DNA from: Limonium bicolor
Taxonomy: Eukaryota; Streptophyta; Magnoliopsida; Caryophyllales; Plumbaginaceae
Assembly: GCA_023374045.1 (NCBI GenBank)
Contig: CM041783.1
Location: 99,916,357-99,980,356, forward strand
Length of the DNA stretch: 64,000 bases
Direction: 5' to 3'
How positions within the stretch are numbered: position 1 is the first letter of the stretch; each line of letters starts with the position of its first letter. This document shows positions 1 through 11,382 of this stretch, piece after piece. The notes beneath the pieces are model-generated. The model had not been told where the DNA came from. It ran no database searches and saw only the letters and a program-made list of their open reading frames with translations. Made by a program: the position numbers and the translations under genes.

Positions 1-2973
1 CTAGCCATTTAAATACTTGTAGCTATTTTTAATACTCCCAAAATTTATAATATAAGTTAATACACTTATATATTTCGAAAATCACCATATGGTTCATTAT
101 GCTCTCGGCTTTAATTTCAGCTTACTATATAGTTTTCAAAACTTGACTTAAACCTTATAATAAATACATATAAATGTATATAAGCCATATAACACTTCTA
201 AAAATTATACTAATGGCTTAGAGTGATTATAAACTTAAAATAGAACATTTCACTCTTAGATGTTTCGGTTTAAATATATGTGTATCCTATTTAATTTTTG
301 TGACACATATTTATACCTTAAGGTAATAATCTTACCTTATATGTTATAATTTATTTTCTTGACCATATAACCCAAAGTAATTCGGCCTTAATTTTATTTA
401 GAGGTTATACATAATTTTTATACCAAAGTTTGACTCTTAAATCAAACTTAAACTTAGTAACCTTAATTATATAAACTTACTCATTAAATCAAGACAATTC
501 TTGTACTTGATTTCTCCTTGGATTCCAAGCTCTCAAATGCTATCTTGATGAAGAACTTTCGGCTCCTTATATATATTTAGAAGATCCATTTGTTAGACTT
601 CTAACAAAGATTTATAAGTAATATTTGGAGTAGTTTTATGAGAGTTTACCTTAGGAATTTAACAAGGTATTTTCGGTACACCTTGGGATGATTGTAGATC
701 CAAGTTTCCTTCATGAAATAATGAAGAGAATATGGATTTAGAAGCTCTTAATTTTCAAAAATTGATTAAGGTAATTTACTAGGATTTTCAACATAAAAAT
801 ATACCTTAACTTGATCTTGTTGTTCCTTGTGTTGTTGTTGAATCAAGACACCTTCTTGGAGTCTTAAGCTTGGCGAAAATAGCAAGGATTGCTACGATGA
901 TTTTTCTTCCTTCAAGACTTAGTAGAATTAACTAGGAAAATACATAAAATGGTGTTAGAACTTAGAACACCATTAATGGAGCTTTAAAGCTCTAAGGAAT
1001 AATTTAGAAAATGAAGAAGAAAAGAGAGGAGAAAAGAGACTTACACCTTCGGTTGAATGAGGGGCAAGGGATGAATGAAGTCTCACGTAGGGTATTAAGG
1101 CAAGAATGAAAGGAATCAAATTGGAAATAATTGACATGTCACATGACATTATTTTATGACTTGTTTTTGATTATTTTGACTTCATTATTTGGCTCCAAAG
1201 TCTCTTAATTGGACTAGGCTTTCGGCTGATTGGCAAGGAAATAATGGAGGCTTAGTTTGACAATTTGAAAGAAGAAGATAAGACAAGGTAGGTACATGTC
1301 CTCTTTTAATTTTTCTAAGGCAATTAACATGTTATAGTTGTCTTGTTTTCCTTGTAAAAATCGGCAACATGGACAGAACATAGGCATTGGATTCTTGCAG
1401 ATTGAAGGCATTAGGACATGGCTAGATAGGTAGGTATTTTAGCTTGATTTTAATAAGGCACATACACCTTCTTTTCTTTGTTGAAATCGGCCACCATGTG
1501 CCATAGGAGACAAGTTGATTTTTGTTTGTTTTGAACAAGAGATCATGCTTGTTAGGTTTATGTTTGTTGACTAATTAATGAGGCAATCAATCCCCTTATT
1601 ATTGCAAGAAATCGGCAGCACATGAGGTAGAACATGGGTGTTTCATTTGTTTATAGCCTAGTACAAAAGAGCTACATCTAGTGTTTACTTTTGGCATACT
1701 TAATTCCCATGATTTTTGTTAAACTAATCCCTTCTTGTCTTATTGCAGGGAAATCAGTAATGAAGCTCCATTTGACTGATTTAATTTGACATATTATCAC
1801 ATGGTACATGCTAAGGTGAGTCATTATTCCATAAGGCAATTTTTGAAGCAAAATCTAGTCAAAATAGACCCTAAATGGCGCCTACAATATAGACCAGGTG
1901 GGATTGATTTTTGATTTAATTCCTGTCTCATTATATTGTACTAAGACCATACTAATTTGTGTAATAGGTTCCAGCTTTTAATTGGTACATTTACATCATG
2001 GTAAAAGGTGAAAGTTTTAAGGTAAAAATGCTGATTTTAGGTACCTTTTTGATCCAAAAATCGCCCCCACTTGTACTATGAATTTAGTACTGGCATTAAT
2101 TGATATAGATGGTCAATTTATTCCCTTTTAAGGTTATCAACTCGTGGCTCCTCAAAAACTTCAAGGCAATTGCGTAGAACGCGTTTTTGTGACACCCGAA
2201 GGTGTGTTTTTGTGCTTTAAGAATTTTATGGAAAATAATTAGTCTCTATGAGTTCCAAGTGTTTATTGACATTGTTTATAGTCAATAATAATATGTTAAG
2301 GTTTTACATTGAGTCGTGTGCGGTTATATCAACTCATAACTCAATTTCTGGGCTACCGGAACACTCCCGGGGCAAAAAGGAGCGTTATGAAATTCGTCCG
2401 AGCACTTTGTTTATTTTTGAGAAAGTAGCTCGAGATTCCTCTTTGGAATGATGAATATTAGTGATAGGAACTCTAAGAATGATTTATATTGGAGTTTGTG
2501 CCACTTCGGTACTTCTCAGGGCACTTCCGGGGGTTTATGGGGCCCTCAACGGGAACCTCCGAGAACTTTGTCTTTAACTGAGAATTTATCTTGAGAACTT
2601 CATCTTAAATCTTCATTAAAGTGTTATTGTGTATTTAGAATGAAGTGTAATGCTTTACTTTATTTAATAAAGTATTTCCGGGACTTTCGGGCCTTAAGGG
2701 GCCCTTAAGGAAACTCCCGGGCATATTGTATTTTTACTCAGTTCTAACTGAGAACTTGTGTTTTAAAGGTCATAAAATGATCCTTGATTAAACTCATATG
2801 GGTTTTATAGCTTATATAACTTGTTTAGCTTAAGGTCGGGCTTTAACGCTCGTTTTTGACCTTAAGGATTTTGTGTGTTTTAAACGCCTAAGTGTTTATA
2901 TACTTTCTTTAGGGTTTAATCCCCTAAATAATATTTATTACCATTATTTAATTATTTTGTTAGGGGTATTTCA
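1..2973 (-). repeat. E1 3' LTR (right part only)
   Basis: Matches 14708-17688 nearly base for base and ends ...GGGGTATTTCA, which on the minus strand is the LTR start TGAAATACCCC. The remaining ~2.3 kb of this LTR lies before the window. It is AT-rich with a GC-rich patch at about 2350-2720 that repeats CCCGGG-like hexamers. No gene is visible in it. Confidence 0.95.
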
Positions 2974-2990
2974 GTCTACCCCCCTTAAAA
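2974..2990 (-). promoter_or_regulatory. E1 polypurine tract
   Basis: On the minus strand this reads TTTTAAGGGGGGTAGAC directly before the LTR start TGAAATACCCC. This is the expected plus-strand priming site of an LTR retrotransposon. The same tract is found at 34166 (EA) and 51736 (E2). Confidence 0.85.
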
Positions 2991-3420
2991 GGACTTCGTC
3001 CCGAAGTCATAACTTATACTTGTTCATCCTATGGAATCAAGTTCCTCATATCATTCCTTGTGATACATTCATTCCAGGGTGCTAATACTATACTGACACT
3101 TCTACATTCCATATGTAATCCAAGTGTAATGAATTCATACACACATATTCTTACTCATGATAATCAATGTAATCACAACATAATAACTTGATAAATACTG
3201 TAAAAATAAGTGTACTTTTTAACCATTCAAGTGTTACATAGAACACACCAATAACCATTCACTTAATACCAAGTGTTACATAGAACACCATCCGTAACTA
3301 TAACCATCCAACCAATTGCACACATGCGCAACAATCAAACACAACAAACAACCAAACACAAACCAAGATAGACTACAGATATGCAGGTCACATGTGGTGC
3401 TCTCACCCCCTTAAAAAGGG
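2991..3420. other. E1 3' untranslated region, no gene seen
   Basis: AT-rich sequence between the polypurine tract and the end of the chromodomain. It has loosely repeated phrases of the type AAGTGTTACATAGAACACC (about 3230-3290) but no reading frame worth reporting. Confidence 0.6.
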
Positions 3421-3972
3421 TTACGCCCACGTACCCCCACAAGTATACACAAAACTAGAGAAAAGTGCTGGATACTTGTCTCGCATGGAGTCTTCTAACT
3501 CCCATGTCGCCTCCTCGATGTCGTGGTTTGACCATAGAACCTTAACCATTCTAATGGTCTTGTTCCTGGTCTCCCTAGTCTTGGAGTCTAAAATGCGAAC
3601 TGGGGTCTCCTCATATCTAAGTGTAGGATCTAGCTCGAGTGTCTCGGGCTCTAAGATATGCGGTGGGTGAGGTACATACTGCTTTAGCTGTGAAATGTGA
3701 AACACGTTGTGCACTCTCCCAAGCTCAATAGGTAAATCTAACCTGTAAGCTAATGGGCCCACTCGCTCGGTAATGAGGTACGGTCCTACATACTTTGGGC
3801 TAAGCTTGCCCTTCTGCCCAAATCTGAAAACTCCCTTCATAGGTGAAACTCTAAGGAAGACTCGATCGCCTACTGCGAACTCGAGGTCTCTCCTACGGAC
3901 ATCAGCATAAGACTTCTGTCTGTCCTGGGCTATCTTCATGTTTTTGCGTATTTGTACAATATCTTCCTTCAT
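3421..3972 (-). pseudogene. pol: E1 integrase C-terminal domain and chromodomain
   Basis: This 183-residue open stretch is the end of Pol. About residues 40-110 hold the GPY/F-type module of Ty3 integrases (KYVGPYLI, then GPLAYRLDLP and NVFHISQLKQYVPH). Residues ~125-170 form a chromodomain (PVRILDSKTRETRN, then VKVLWSNHDIEEATWELE), which in this lineage directs integration to methylated-histone chromatin. The frame is intact and ends in a stop at 3421, but it is cut off from the catalytic core by a frameshift near 3980. Typical length for this end of a Tekay-like Pol. Confidence 0.93.
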
Positions 3973-4770
3973 CTGGTCTAGGTACTTGGCCCTAATATGA
4001 TGTTCTCACTGGCCTCATCCCAACATAGTGGTGTCCTGCATGGTCTGCCGTACAATGCCTGGAATGGTGGCATCTGGATGGATGCATGATAGCTGTTGTT
4101 TGTACGCAAACTCGATCAAATGTAGTCGATCTATCCAGCTTTCCTGGAAAATCCAAGGCACAAGCTCTAAGCATGTCCTTTAACGTTTGAATTGTTCTCT
4201 CACTCTGTCCATCTGTCTGTGGATGAAAGGCTGTACTTAGCTTCAGCTTCGTACCCAATGCCTCCTGAACTTGCTGCCAGAATCTGGAAACAAACCTTGA
4301 ATCTCTGACACTATAGACTTAGGTACACCGTGGTGTCTAATGATCTCTCTCTGGAAAAATCCACCAGTTGGGAACTTTCATGTGTCCTGATAGGAATGAA
4401 CTTAGCTACCTTTGTCAGTCTGTCGACGATGACCCATATCATGTTAGCACCTCCTCTAGTCGGTGGAAGACCTACTACGAAATCCATGGTATATCCTCGA
4501 ACTTCCAGTATGGAATGGGCATCGGCTTGTACTAAAACCGCCCGGTCTCCGTGTGCTCAAACTTCACTTTCTGACACGTCATACATTGCCACAAACTCTA
4601 CAACATCTTTCTTCATACCATTTCCCCAGAAATGTAATTTCAGATCCTTGTACATCTTCGTGACCCTGGGTGTACTGATAAGGATGAGCAATGAGCTTCC
4701 TGTAAAATCTTTTCCTTCACGTCGGGGTTGGACTCTGGGATGCAAAACGGCCATTCAGTCTGATTAACCC
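3973..4770 (-). pseudogene. pol: E1 integrase zinc finger and catalytic core, frameshifted
   Basis: Read across several frames, the minus strand gives the zinc-finger end CMTCQKVKFEH (~4570), the first catalytic aspartate in [13 protein letters not shown] (~4470), the second in [12 protein letters not shown] (~4300) and the glutamate in DGQSERTIQ (~4210). The D,D,E residues are therefore all present, but single-base indels near 4300, 4150 and 3980 break the frame. The role was to cut and join element cDNA to the host chromosome. This copy cannot make the enzyme. Confidence 0.85.
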
Positions 4771-5290
4771 GTCTTCACTGAGTAGAAAATCATATTTTGC
4801 CTCTCAAAGATACCGTCAGTCAACTACTATCTGATAGTCTTCATGTACTGGTCATTTTCCTGAGCACAACGTACCTCCGATGAGGCCGTTGTCTCCTGTC
4901 ATGGCAAATAAAGAATGAGCTCTACGGCTCAGGCGTCAACAACTACATTTGCCTTGCCCTCCTTGTATCTGAGGTCGATGTCGTAGTCCTTCAGGAACTC
5001 GACCCATCGCCTCTGCCTCATTTAAGCTCCGTCTGTGTAAATAAATGTTGAAGGCTCTTATGATCTGAATAGACTATCACTGTAACTCCATATAAGTAGT
5101 GGCGCCAGATCTTCAGTGCAAAACAACTGCTCCTAATTCCAAGTCATGAGTCGGGTAATTCTCTTCATTTTCTTCAACTATCGTGATGCATAAGCAACAA
5201 CCTTTCCATTCTGCATAAGTACACACCCTATCCCTGTGCCTGAGGCATCGCATATACTTCAAATCCGCGGTCCCCTGGAATGGTGAGTAT
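4771..5290 (-). pseudogene. pol: E1 RNase H and Pol linker, degraded
   Basis: Fragments such as GKVVAYASR (~5190), LRQRRWVEFL (near 5000) and YKEGKANVV (near 4960) mark the Ty3 RNase H domain, which removes the RNA strand during reverse transcription. Stops and frameshifts occur throughout, for example after AYASR. The better-preserved homologue is at 53500-54000 in E2. Confidence 0.75.
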
Positions 5291-6103
5291 TGGTGCCGAC
5301 GTTAGTAGTCGTTCAGTGTCTGAAAGGAACGCTCACAATCCGTTGCCCATACAAATGGAGAATCTTTCTTCATCAAATTCGTCATTGGTTTCGCCAGTTT
5401 GGAGAAGTCTTGCACAAATCTGCGATAATAACCAGCTAGTCCCAAGAAACTACGGATATCTATCACTGTCTTCGGTCTCGGCCAAGTCTTAACTGCCTCA
5501 ATCTTCAGGGTCTATAGATATACCGCTGGCTGATATTACATGCCCAAGAAAAGATACACTGTTCTAACCAGAAATTACATTTTGAAAGCTTGGCATACAA
5601 TTGATTCTCCCTCATAGTCTGCAAAACTTGCCTCAGATGCACCTCGTGCTCGTCCTTGGTCTTAGAATAAACTAGAATGTTGTCGATGAATACAACCACT
5701 GATGTGTCTAATTGCTCTCTGAACAATCGGTTCATAAGATCCATGAATATTGTTGGGGCGTTCGACAAGCCAAATGGCATCACTGTGAACTCGTAGTGCC
5801 CGTAGCGCATTCGAAAAGCTGTCTTCTCTATGTCTTCATCAGCTATCCGTATCTGGTGGTATCCTGATCTCAGATCAATCTTCGAGAAAACTGTAGTGCC
5901 TCTTAACTAATCAAATAGATCGTCAATCCGTGGTAGCGGGTACTTGTTCTTCACCGTGACTGCGTTAAGCTCCCTGTAGTCAATGCATAGTCGCATGCTA
6001 CCATCCTTCTTCTTCACGAACAAAACTGGTGCTCCCCAAGGTGATGCACTCGGTCTGATATAACCTTTATCAAGTAGATCTTCTAACTAGATCTTCAGCT
6101 CCT
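5291..6103 (-). pseudogene. pol: E1 reverse transcriptase with altered active site
   Basis: The minus strand holds the Ty3 RT core: [15 protein letters not shown] (~5990), [14 protein letters not shown] (~5860), [19 protein letters not shown] (5810 on) and [13 protein letters not shown] (~5685). The catalytic box is normally FIDD/YVDD; here it reads FIDN, a GAC-to-AAC change that removes a metal-binding aspartate. A stop interrupts the frame near 5910 and the frame is lost again after 5505. The enzyme would be dead even without the frame breaks. Confidence 0.88.
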
Positions 6104-6796
6104 TCATCTCTGCTGGGCCATTCTGTAAGGTGCTTTAGCAATAGGTCCTGTGCTGTATAAGTCGATGGAGAACTCCACATCTCTCTTGGGTGGCATCCCT
6201 GGTAACTCTTCTGGAAATAAATCTGGAAAATCTGAAACGACTGGTATACTTGACTGAGTCTTCTCCTCCTGTCTCATGTCCTGAACATAGCATAAATAGA
6301 CTGGCTGTCCCTTCTTCACCTTCTTCATCAATGTGATAGCAGATACTAGCTTGAAAGTAGGCTCCTTTAGAATACTGAGATATGAAACTGTCTTGCCCTT
6401 CGGGCTCTTCAGTAGTAATCTATGCTCTGCGCAATGTAGTCGTCCTTGTACTTCTGTAGCCAATCCATGCCCATGATGATGTCAATCCTAAATTATCCAT
6501 TTCAATCAAGTCCGCTTGAAACTCTTCATCCATGATGTTAATCTGAACTCCCGTGTAGTTTTTGTGCACCTCACTCTCTCCTTCGTCGGTAATGTGACTA
6601 GGAAATCTGAGAGAGGCTCAGTGGTCTCTAACTTCCTTACTAATGTAGAAGATATAAAGGAATGAGACGCTCCTGAATCGAATAGTATCGATGCACTCCG
6701 CCATGTACAGTAAAGGTTCCCTGATAACATTCCCCTTATCCTTGGCTGCGGTCTTGTCCAATACATTCAACACTGCTCCTCCATTAGACTCGCGAC
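6104..6796 (-). pseudogene. pol: E1 aspartic protease and protease-RT linker
   Basis: SILFDSGASHSFISS (~6680) is the retroviral-type aspartic protease active site (DSG), which would cut the polyprotein. The linker to RT contains DLFPEELPGMPPKRDVEFSID (~6170-6230), typical of Ty3 Pol. The protease frame is separated from the upstream open phase-1 frame (6796 to about 6720) by a small frameshift. The segment begins at a likely 3' splice site, AACCCCAG followed by GTCGCGAGTC, which matches in position and phase a site in E2 at 55632. The solo LTR landed 11 bp upstream of it. Confidence 0.85.
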
Positions 6797-6903
6797 CTGG
6801 GGTTAACTGTAATGCCCCGGGTTTCCACCACCATTTACTTAGCCATTTTTTTTATTTCTTAAAGACATACCATAACTGAAGTAGTACAGTAAAACGTTAG
6901 TTA

Positions 6904-7132
6904 TACTACCTCCGTCCCGTCATAAGTGTCTCATTTGCTTTTTGACACGCTTTTCCTCTTCAATTAAATATATAAGATAAAATAATTTTAAAAATAATTT
7001 TTAGTATATAGTTTTTCACATAAGGATTCCATTATAAAATATAGATTTATAAAAATAGATTATTTTAATGTTAATATTGAAGTCAAACGACAAGCTCAAA
7101 TAAAGTGGACAATGGGGTTGGGACGAGGAGTA
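6904..7132. mobile_element. Stowaway-like MITE
   Basis: A ~225-bp AT-rich block with inverted ends CTACCTCCGTCCC at the left and GGGACGAGGAG at the right, matching the Stowaway terminal consensus (CTCCCTCCGTCCC). It is flanked by TA on both sides (6904-6905, 7131-7132), the Tc1/mariner target duplication. It has no coding capacity and sits inside solo LTR 1. Confidence 0.88.
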
Positions 7133-9079
7133 TTATACATGCGTCAGTTTACAGATGGTCCCCTATTACTATTCCCGGGGGTTACCGCCACACTTACTAA
7201 AGACTAGTAAGTGTAAGGCTATTACCACCACCACCACCCCTACATTAGCTATTTTACTTGCTTTCCTACTACCAAAAGAGTGACACAACCAACCCGTCAC
7301 TTTACACCTTAGTACCAAAAGGCCCCTTCCAGCCAACTACTATGTTAGCTCCTACTCCTATTTTACACCAAAAGTAAGGGGTATCAAAAGACTATTATAA
7401 CTAGTATCTAACTAGGGACCACTTGCATATACTCGTACTATTGGAAACATCATGAGTGATAGACTGACTGCTACCATTCTCCCTGCCTAAAACCTTGTAT
7501 CTTCTTGTCCACTCCTCATACACTATCTCGGTGACCCCAGGCTGAATACTTCTACGATAGTGACAAACATAAAAATATAGAAAGTATCGGAGGACTCGTC
7601 CTCAGTGCAGAGAAGGTGACCATCCCAGTTACCCTGAACACACAAAGTTCATATACACAGGAAAACACAAACAAATAAAATCAGTAAAAAACTGAGTAAC
7701 ACTACCACACCCCGTAAAACTTATTTTCTCTTTAAAACCTTGTGTTTCCAACAAATATTAACAATATAGCAAATCAGAATATATCACACACCATTTACCT
7801 GTACTAAGAATTATCAAGAGATATTAATATCATATACAAGATATTTCCAAATGAATCAAACCACCACACCACCACCACCCCCCTATGTCCTTAAGTGTGC
7901 ACACCCCCCTATTGAAACGTCTGCCCAATAGGAGTAGATCATAGTGGCAGCTCCAATTCATTAGTAGGACTTATATTGTTGCCGGAACGTCGGCTTGACC
8001 TTAAAGGCACTCACATGAGGCATAGCCTTAGGATAACCATGTTATCAACATCACACAATACTTTCCACCACCACCACCATAAGAGGTATCCTTAAACACA
8101 TTTACAAACCATAAGTAAGATATCATAACCAAGCTTTACACAAGTGGTAATTCACACATAAAGCTCACCACTTGTAAAATAACCTCAATAACATCATACA
8201 AAATACCATTCAAGCTCCAATAAATCAGAGAATCAAACAGTTTCCAAGAAACCACCTTAGAAAGCTTAAAAACTCATTTTTGACCAAAATCACTATTCAC
8301 CAACTTAAATAACTTCCCAAATGAGTCTCGGCCTAAATATTTAACCATCATCCAATATCAACAACACAGTATATCCCCAAAATTTCAGCTCAATATCAAT
8401 TCAGAAACCCATTCAACCACTCAGAAAGGCTTAAAGCACATTTTCTCATTTTTAGCTTCTTTACCTTGTCTAACCGACTTAAATTTCTCCATTCGACTTG
8501 ATTTTTCAACAATAACCTATATTCACTATTAATACTACCCTCAAAATTTTAGCTCAAACCCATGTCGGAAACCCATCCAAAAATTCCTAAAGCTTAAGCT
8601 CATTTTTCTCATTTTCAAAGTTCTTTATAGTTTTCCTACTTCCAAACCTTATTTCGACTTGATGTTCTAGGATAATCACTAAATATTCATCCCTATATTA
8701 CTGTAAAATTTTAAGATATAGGAGATAGGATTCGTAGGTAACCAAAAAATGCTTAAGAAGGAAATAAGCTTTAAAGGTGAAAATGATGTTCATAGATGTT
8801 ACCTGTCCCTCCAGCCATTTTGGAGCTTTTCTACCTTTATTATAGGTTTATTGAACTCAAAATCTCCACCAACCAATTCGCCCACCTTGGAGTTTGGCTT
8901 CCACTCCTTAAACTTGCCTTTTTTTCTTGATTTTAGCTTAATTACTACCTTAAAACTTGTGTTTCTAATGAGGAGTATTGTTGCCTAAGCTCCAATGGTG
9001 TTTTCTAGCTTAGGGAAAGCAAGGTAGATGAAGAAGAATGGCCACCTTGCTCACCTACCATGGGCCGACCTCCACCCCC

Positions 9080-9090
9080 CTTTTTATACT
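9080..9090 (-). promoter_or_regulatory. Candidate TATA box of solo LTR 1
   Basis: The minus strand reads AGTATAAAAAGGGG, a good TATA box. If it is used, transcription would run leftward, in line with the minus orientation of the LTR ends. Confidence 0.5.
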
Positions 9091-9866
9091 AAATTTCATC
9101 CTTATCCTTTAACTTATAATCATTACTTCTAGAATTGTCCATAGCCATTGATTTGTTCCAAGTCTCCAAAACCAATCCTCACCATTGGTATGTAAACCGC
9201 CCTTGAATGGATAAGGAGGGAGCAAGTTTGGTTTTGTAATCATTGGCAATAGTAAGGAGGTGTGAATAGTAACCGAGATATTTTCTCTCCTTTCCTTGAT
9301 ATTTTCGGCCACCATCTTAGGCCATGCTTGGCTTGAGCTTTTCATGGGTATTAAGACTATATGTAGGTATGTTAATCTAGTATGGGTTATCAAGTTTCAG
9401 GATTTCCTCGGGTCACTTCTGAGCTCTTCCGAAGCCTCGTTTGCCCAGAACCACTAAATACTGAAAAATGTAACTGGATTGTCTTATATTAAAAGAAAAA
9501 GATATGATTTTTCTTCCCTCAAAACACTCTCAAAATTATCTAACACTCTTCCTAAGGTTGATAACCACTCTTAGTTCCTAAGGAATTTAGTAATTTTCGG
9601 AAATTTCAGGAATCCTGCGAAACTAAGGTTTACCGGTGATACTTGGGAACTAAGGTTCCTAATGTTCACCAAGCCCTCCAACTAATTATAACCTTCTTCA
9701 TCTTTAGAAATTAGGGTTTCCTAAGGTTTACAGTTAAGTAAGGCCCAATCACAATTTAGAAATTTGGGGTATTACATTAACAATTCGTAGAGAGTGCATG
9801 TCTCAAAGGTATTTAAAATGCCATTCATTAATCCAATGATTCTCACATACAAACTTCATAATTACA

Positions 9867-10604
9867 TCAATTTTGTCTAAACGTCAAATTTAACCGTCCA
9901 GGTTTCAAATGGGTAGTATTTACTAGATTGATGGGGCTGTATTCAACTTAATGCTCTTAATCCCATGGTACACTAATCTAGATTCTCCACCAAATATCAA
10001 TACATCTCCTGACTTCAAAATAATCTTTCTCGCCTTGTCCATCCTCTTCTGATCACCGTACAAAAACTCCCGCATCATCTCCAATGGAGAATGATACAAC
10101 TGGTATCCCTCTGATAATTGACTCAGATGTCTCATCTCGGTCCTGGTGTAATCCAAGTTTTCCCCCTCTTTCATAGAAGTTTGCTATGAAAATGTCGCTT
10201 CCATATCCGGTATGGGGTTGGTTTCTAGTTGTTATGCAATCTTGACCCGCTTCTGTCACCAACTTTTGGAAAGTTGGGTATCCTAGGAACTCGTGTTCCA
10301 TCTATTTTTCTAGCTACTTGATACAACCTAGTTTGTGGATCCCAATCTTTACCCATACACATCATATATAATTTATGTTTTGAACCACTACCATATCCTG
10401 GAGTGTAAAACCCTCCAAGGCCTATTCCCAAAGTTCTACATTCATTTACAATAGCTATTTGTTCATCTAGAGTTAAATATTGCTTGAGTAGGATCATGCC
10501 GGGTCGAAGTACTTGGCATTCTCTCTCTGGATATTCCCGACCTTCGCTCATAGGCTCAGGCGATCTCGGTCTCACAGGTATGGGAAAATAAATGTCGAAG
10601 TACC
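9867..10604 (-). pseudogene. E1 AlkB-type 2OG-Fe(II) dioxygenase exon (Gag fusion), frameshifted
   Basis: AlkB enzymes oxidise alkyl groups off nucleic acids using Fe(II) and 2-oxoglutarate. In order: link peptide YFDIYFPIPV, LRPGMILLKQYLTLDEQIAI, GGFYTPGYG, MMCMGKDWDPQTRLY, then NFYERGGKLGLHQDRDE (iron ligands H and D), PVVSFSIGDDA, SGDVLIFGGESRLVYHG (third ligand H), and RLNLTFR (2OG-binding arginine) followed by a stop. Frameshifts near 10275, 10065 and 9925 break the frame, yet every hallmark residue survives. The exon opens right after a 3' splice site (10605) and is in phase 1 with the zinc-knuckle exon. The overall pattern looks most like plant ALKBH1-type proteins (from memory). It is not a host gene: it has no promoter or start of its own and lies between gag and protease. 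Confidence 0.92.
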
Positions 10605-10739
10605 CTATTAGGTGAGAGGTTTCCTAAGTTAGGCCTCTCTAAATTTTATTTCACACAAAACACATACAAGTCTTATCTACTGAGTAACTGTAAACACACA
10701 TACATAACATCATGCTTTTGATTTAAGTCCTAGGCTTAC
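10605..10739 (-). other. E1 gag intron 3 (zinc knuckle to AlkB)
   Basis: The donor is ACCG|GTAAGCC and the acceptor CTAATAG|GGTACTTC, 135 bp, phase 1. Joining the exons keeps one open frame from the knuckle exon into AlkB; without splicing the frame stops a few codons past the donor. E2 has an intron at the same place (56511-56663). Confidence 0.82.
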
Positions 10740-11097
10740 CGGTTTCGCGCTGAGCGCTAGCCTCAGCGCCTGAAGTTCCCACAGAGTACAAAGTGTTTCT
10801 ACTTGGAACTATCTCCTTCCCCTTCTGACTCCCGGATGAGGATGGCTGTCCTCCCAGTCCCCTAGTATAGGTGTTAACCTGTGGTGCCTGACCTCCTCTG
10901 GGTCCTCCAGTCTCTGTAGTTGGTGGCCTCTGTGAACCCCTAGCTCCCTTGTATACTCGGCTTGCTGGGTTGGAAAAACACTCATACTCCCTATGGCATT
11001 CTTTCTTGCAATACCGACACTCCACCTTCCTTCCTACGCAGTCTACGCCTGGATGATCATTTCCACAACGCTTACAGTAGTAGTGGCGCTGGGTTGG
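10740..11097 (-). pseudogene. gag: E1 Gag zinc-knuckle exon
   Basis: Contains two CCHC knuckles in tandem, CKRCGNDHPGVDC (~11055-11085) and CRYCKKECHREYEC (~10978-11019), which bind the packaged RNA. A low-complexity Gly/Ser/Pro/Gln tail follows up to the splice donor at 10739. Two adjacent knuckles of the same spacing occur in E2. The exon starts after a 3' splice site at 11098; its phase is one base off from the upstream exon, which I read as a later indel. Confidence 0.88.
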
Positions 11098-11182
11098 CTT
11101 ATTGCCTATTGTTTATACAACATGGTTTAGTAAAAGTATGGCTAATAAATATCTTGGTTAAGGAAAAGGTAGGTATCCATAC
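11098..11182 (-). other. E1 gag intron 2
   Basis: 85 bp; donor CCTAAGA|GTATGG and acceptor GCAATAAG|CCAACC. The donor context CCACCTAAG matches E2 intron 2 (57009-57091) exactly in position, so the two introns are homologous. Confidence 0.75.
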
Positions 11183-11304
11183 TCTTAGGTGGTGCCGATC
11201 TAAGTGGCTGTGCATCAATGGCTGGGCCGGTCAGACAAGGAATCTGCTCCTTCGTCTTCTGACCATGGAAATCCTTCCGCCCCTTCTTCTTATCAAAGAA
11301 TCTC
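11183..11304 (-). pseudogene. gag: E1 Gag middle exon
   Basis: Short basic exon beginning RFFDKKKGRKDF and ending PLRSAPPK at the donor. It is aligned with SWKKKRRNFFQQ...PLRSYPPK of E2. It links the capsid-like part of Gag to the zinc knuckles. Confidence 0.75.
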
Positions 11305-11382
11305 CTGTTGAAGGTTTAGGTTAGTAACCAAACTAAGTGTAGGTAATATATAGGTACTCCTTCTCAAGTAAAGGTTTCTTAC
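11305..11382 (-). other. E1 gag intron 1, not shared with E2
   Basis: 78 bp; donor GGGGAA|GTAAGAAACC and acceptor TTCAACAG|GAGATTC. Splicing gives a continuous frame (GGG AAG AGA TTC). At the matching place E2 is intronless, while E2 has an intron further upstream that E1 lacks. Confidence 0.75.

Larger units (their letters stand above)
6803..9781 (-). mobile_element. Solo LTR 1 (6808-9776) with TSD TTAAC
   Basis: A 2969-bp block starting TGTAATGCCCC and ending GGGGTATTACA, flanked by the same five bases TTAAC (6803-6807 and 9777-9781). It interrupts E1 between AlkB and protease. Only one LTR and no internal region are present, so it is the product of recombination between two LTRs. On the minus strand the ends TGTAATACCCC...GGGGCATTACA resemble the chromovirus LTRs nearby, and a TATA box lies on that strand, so the orientation is minus. 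It is AT-rich with no credible gene. Confidence 0.92.

Noticed and set aside
1214..1411. Small frame repeated in both E1 LTRs (also 15917-16117)
   Set aside because: Repeated only because the LTR is; the two copies differ by frame-changing indels, so no coding constraint.
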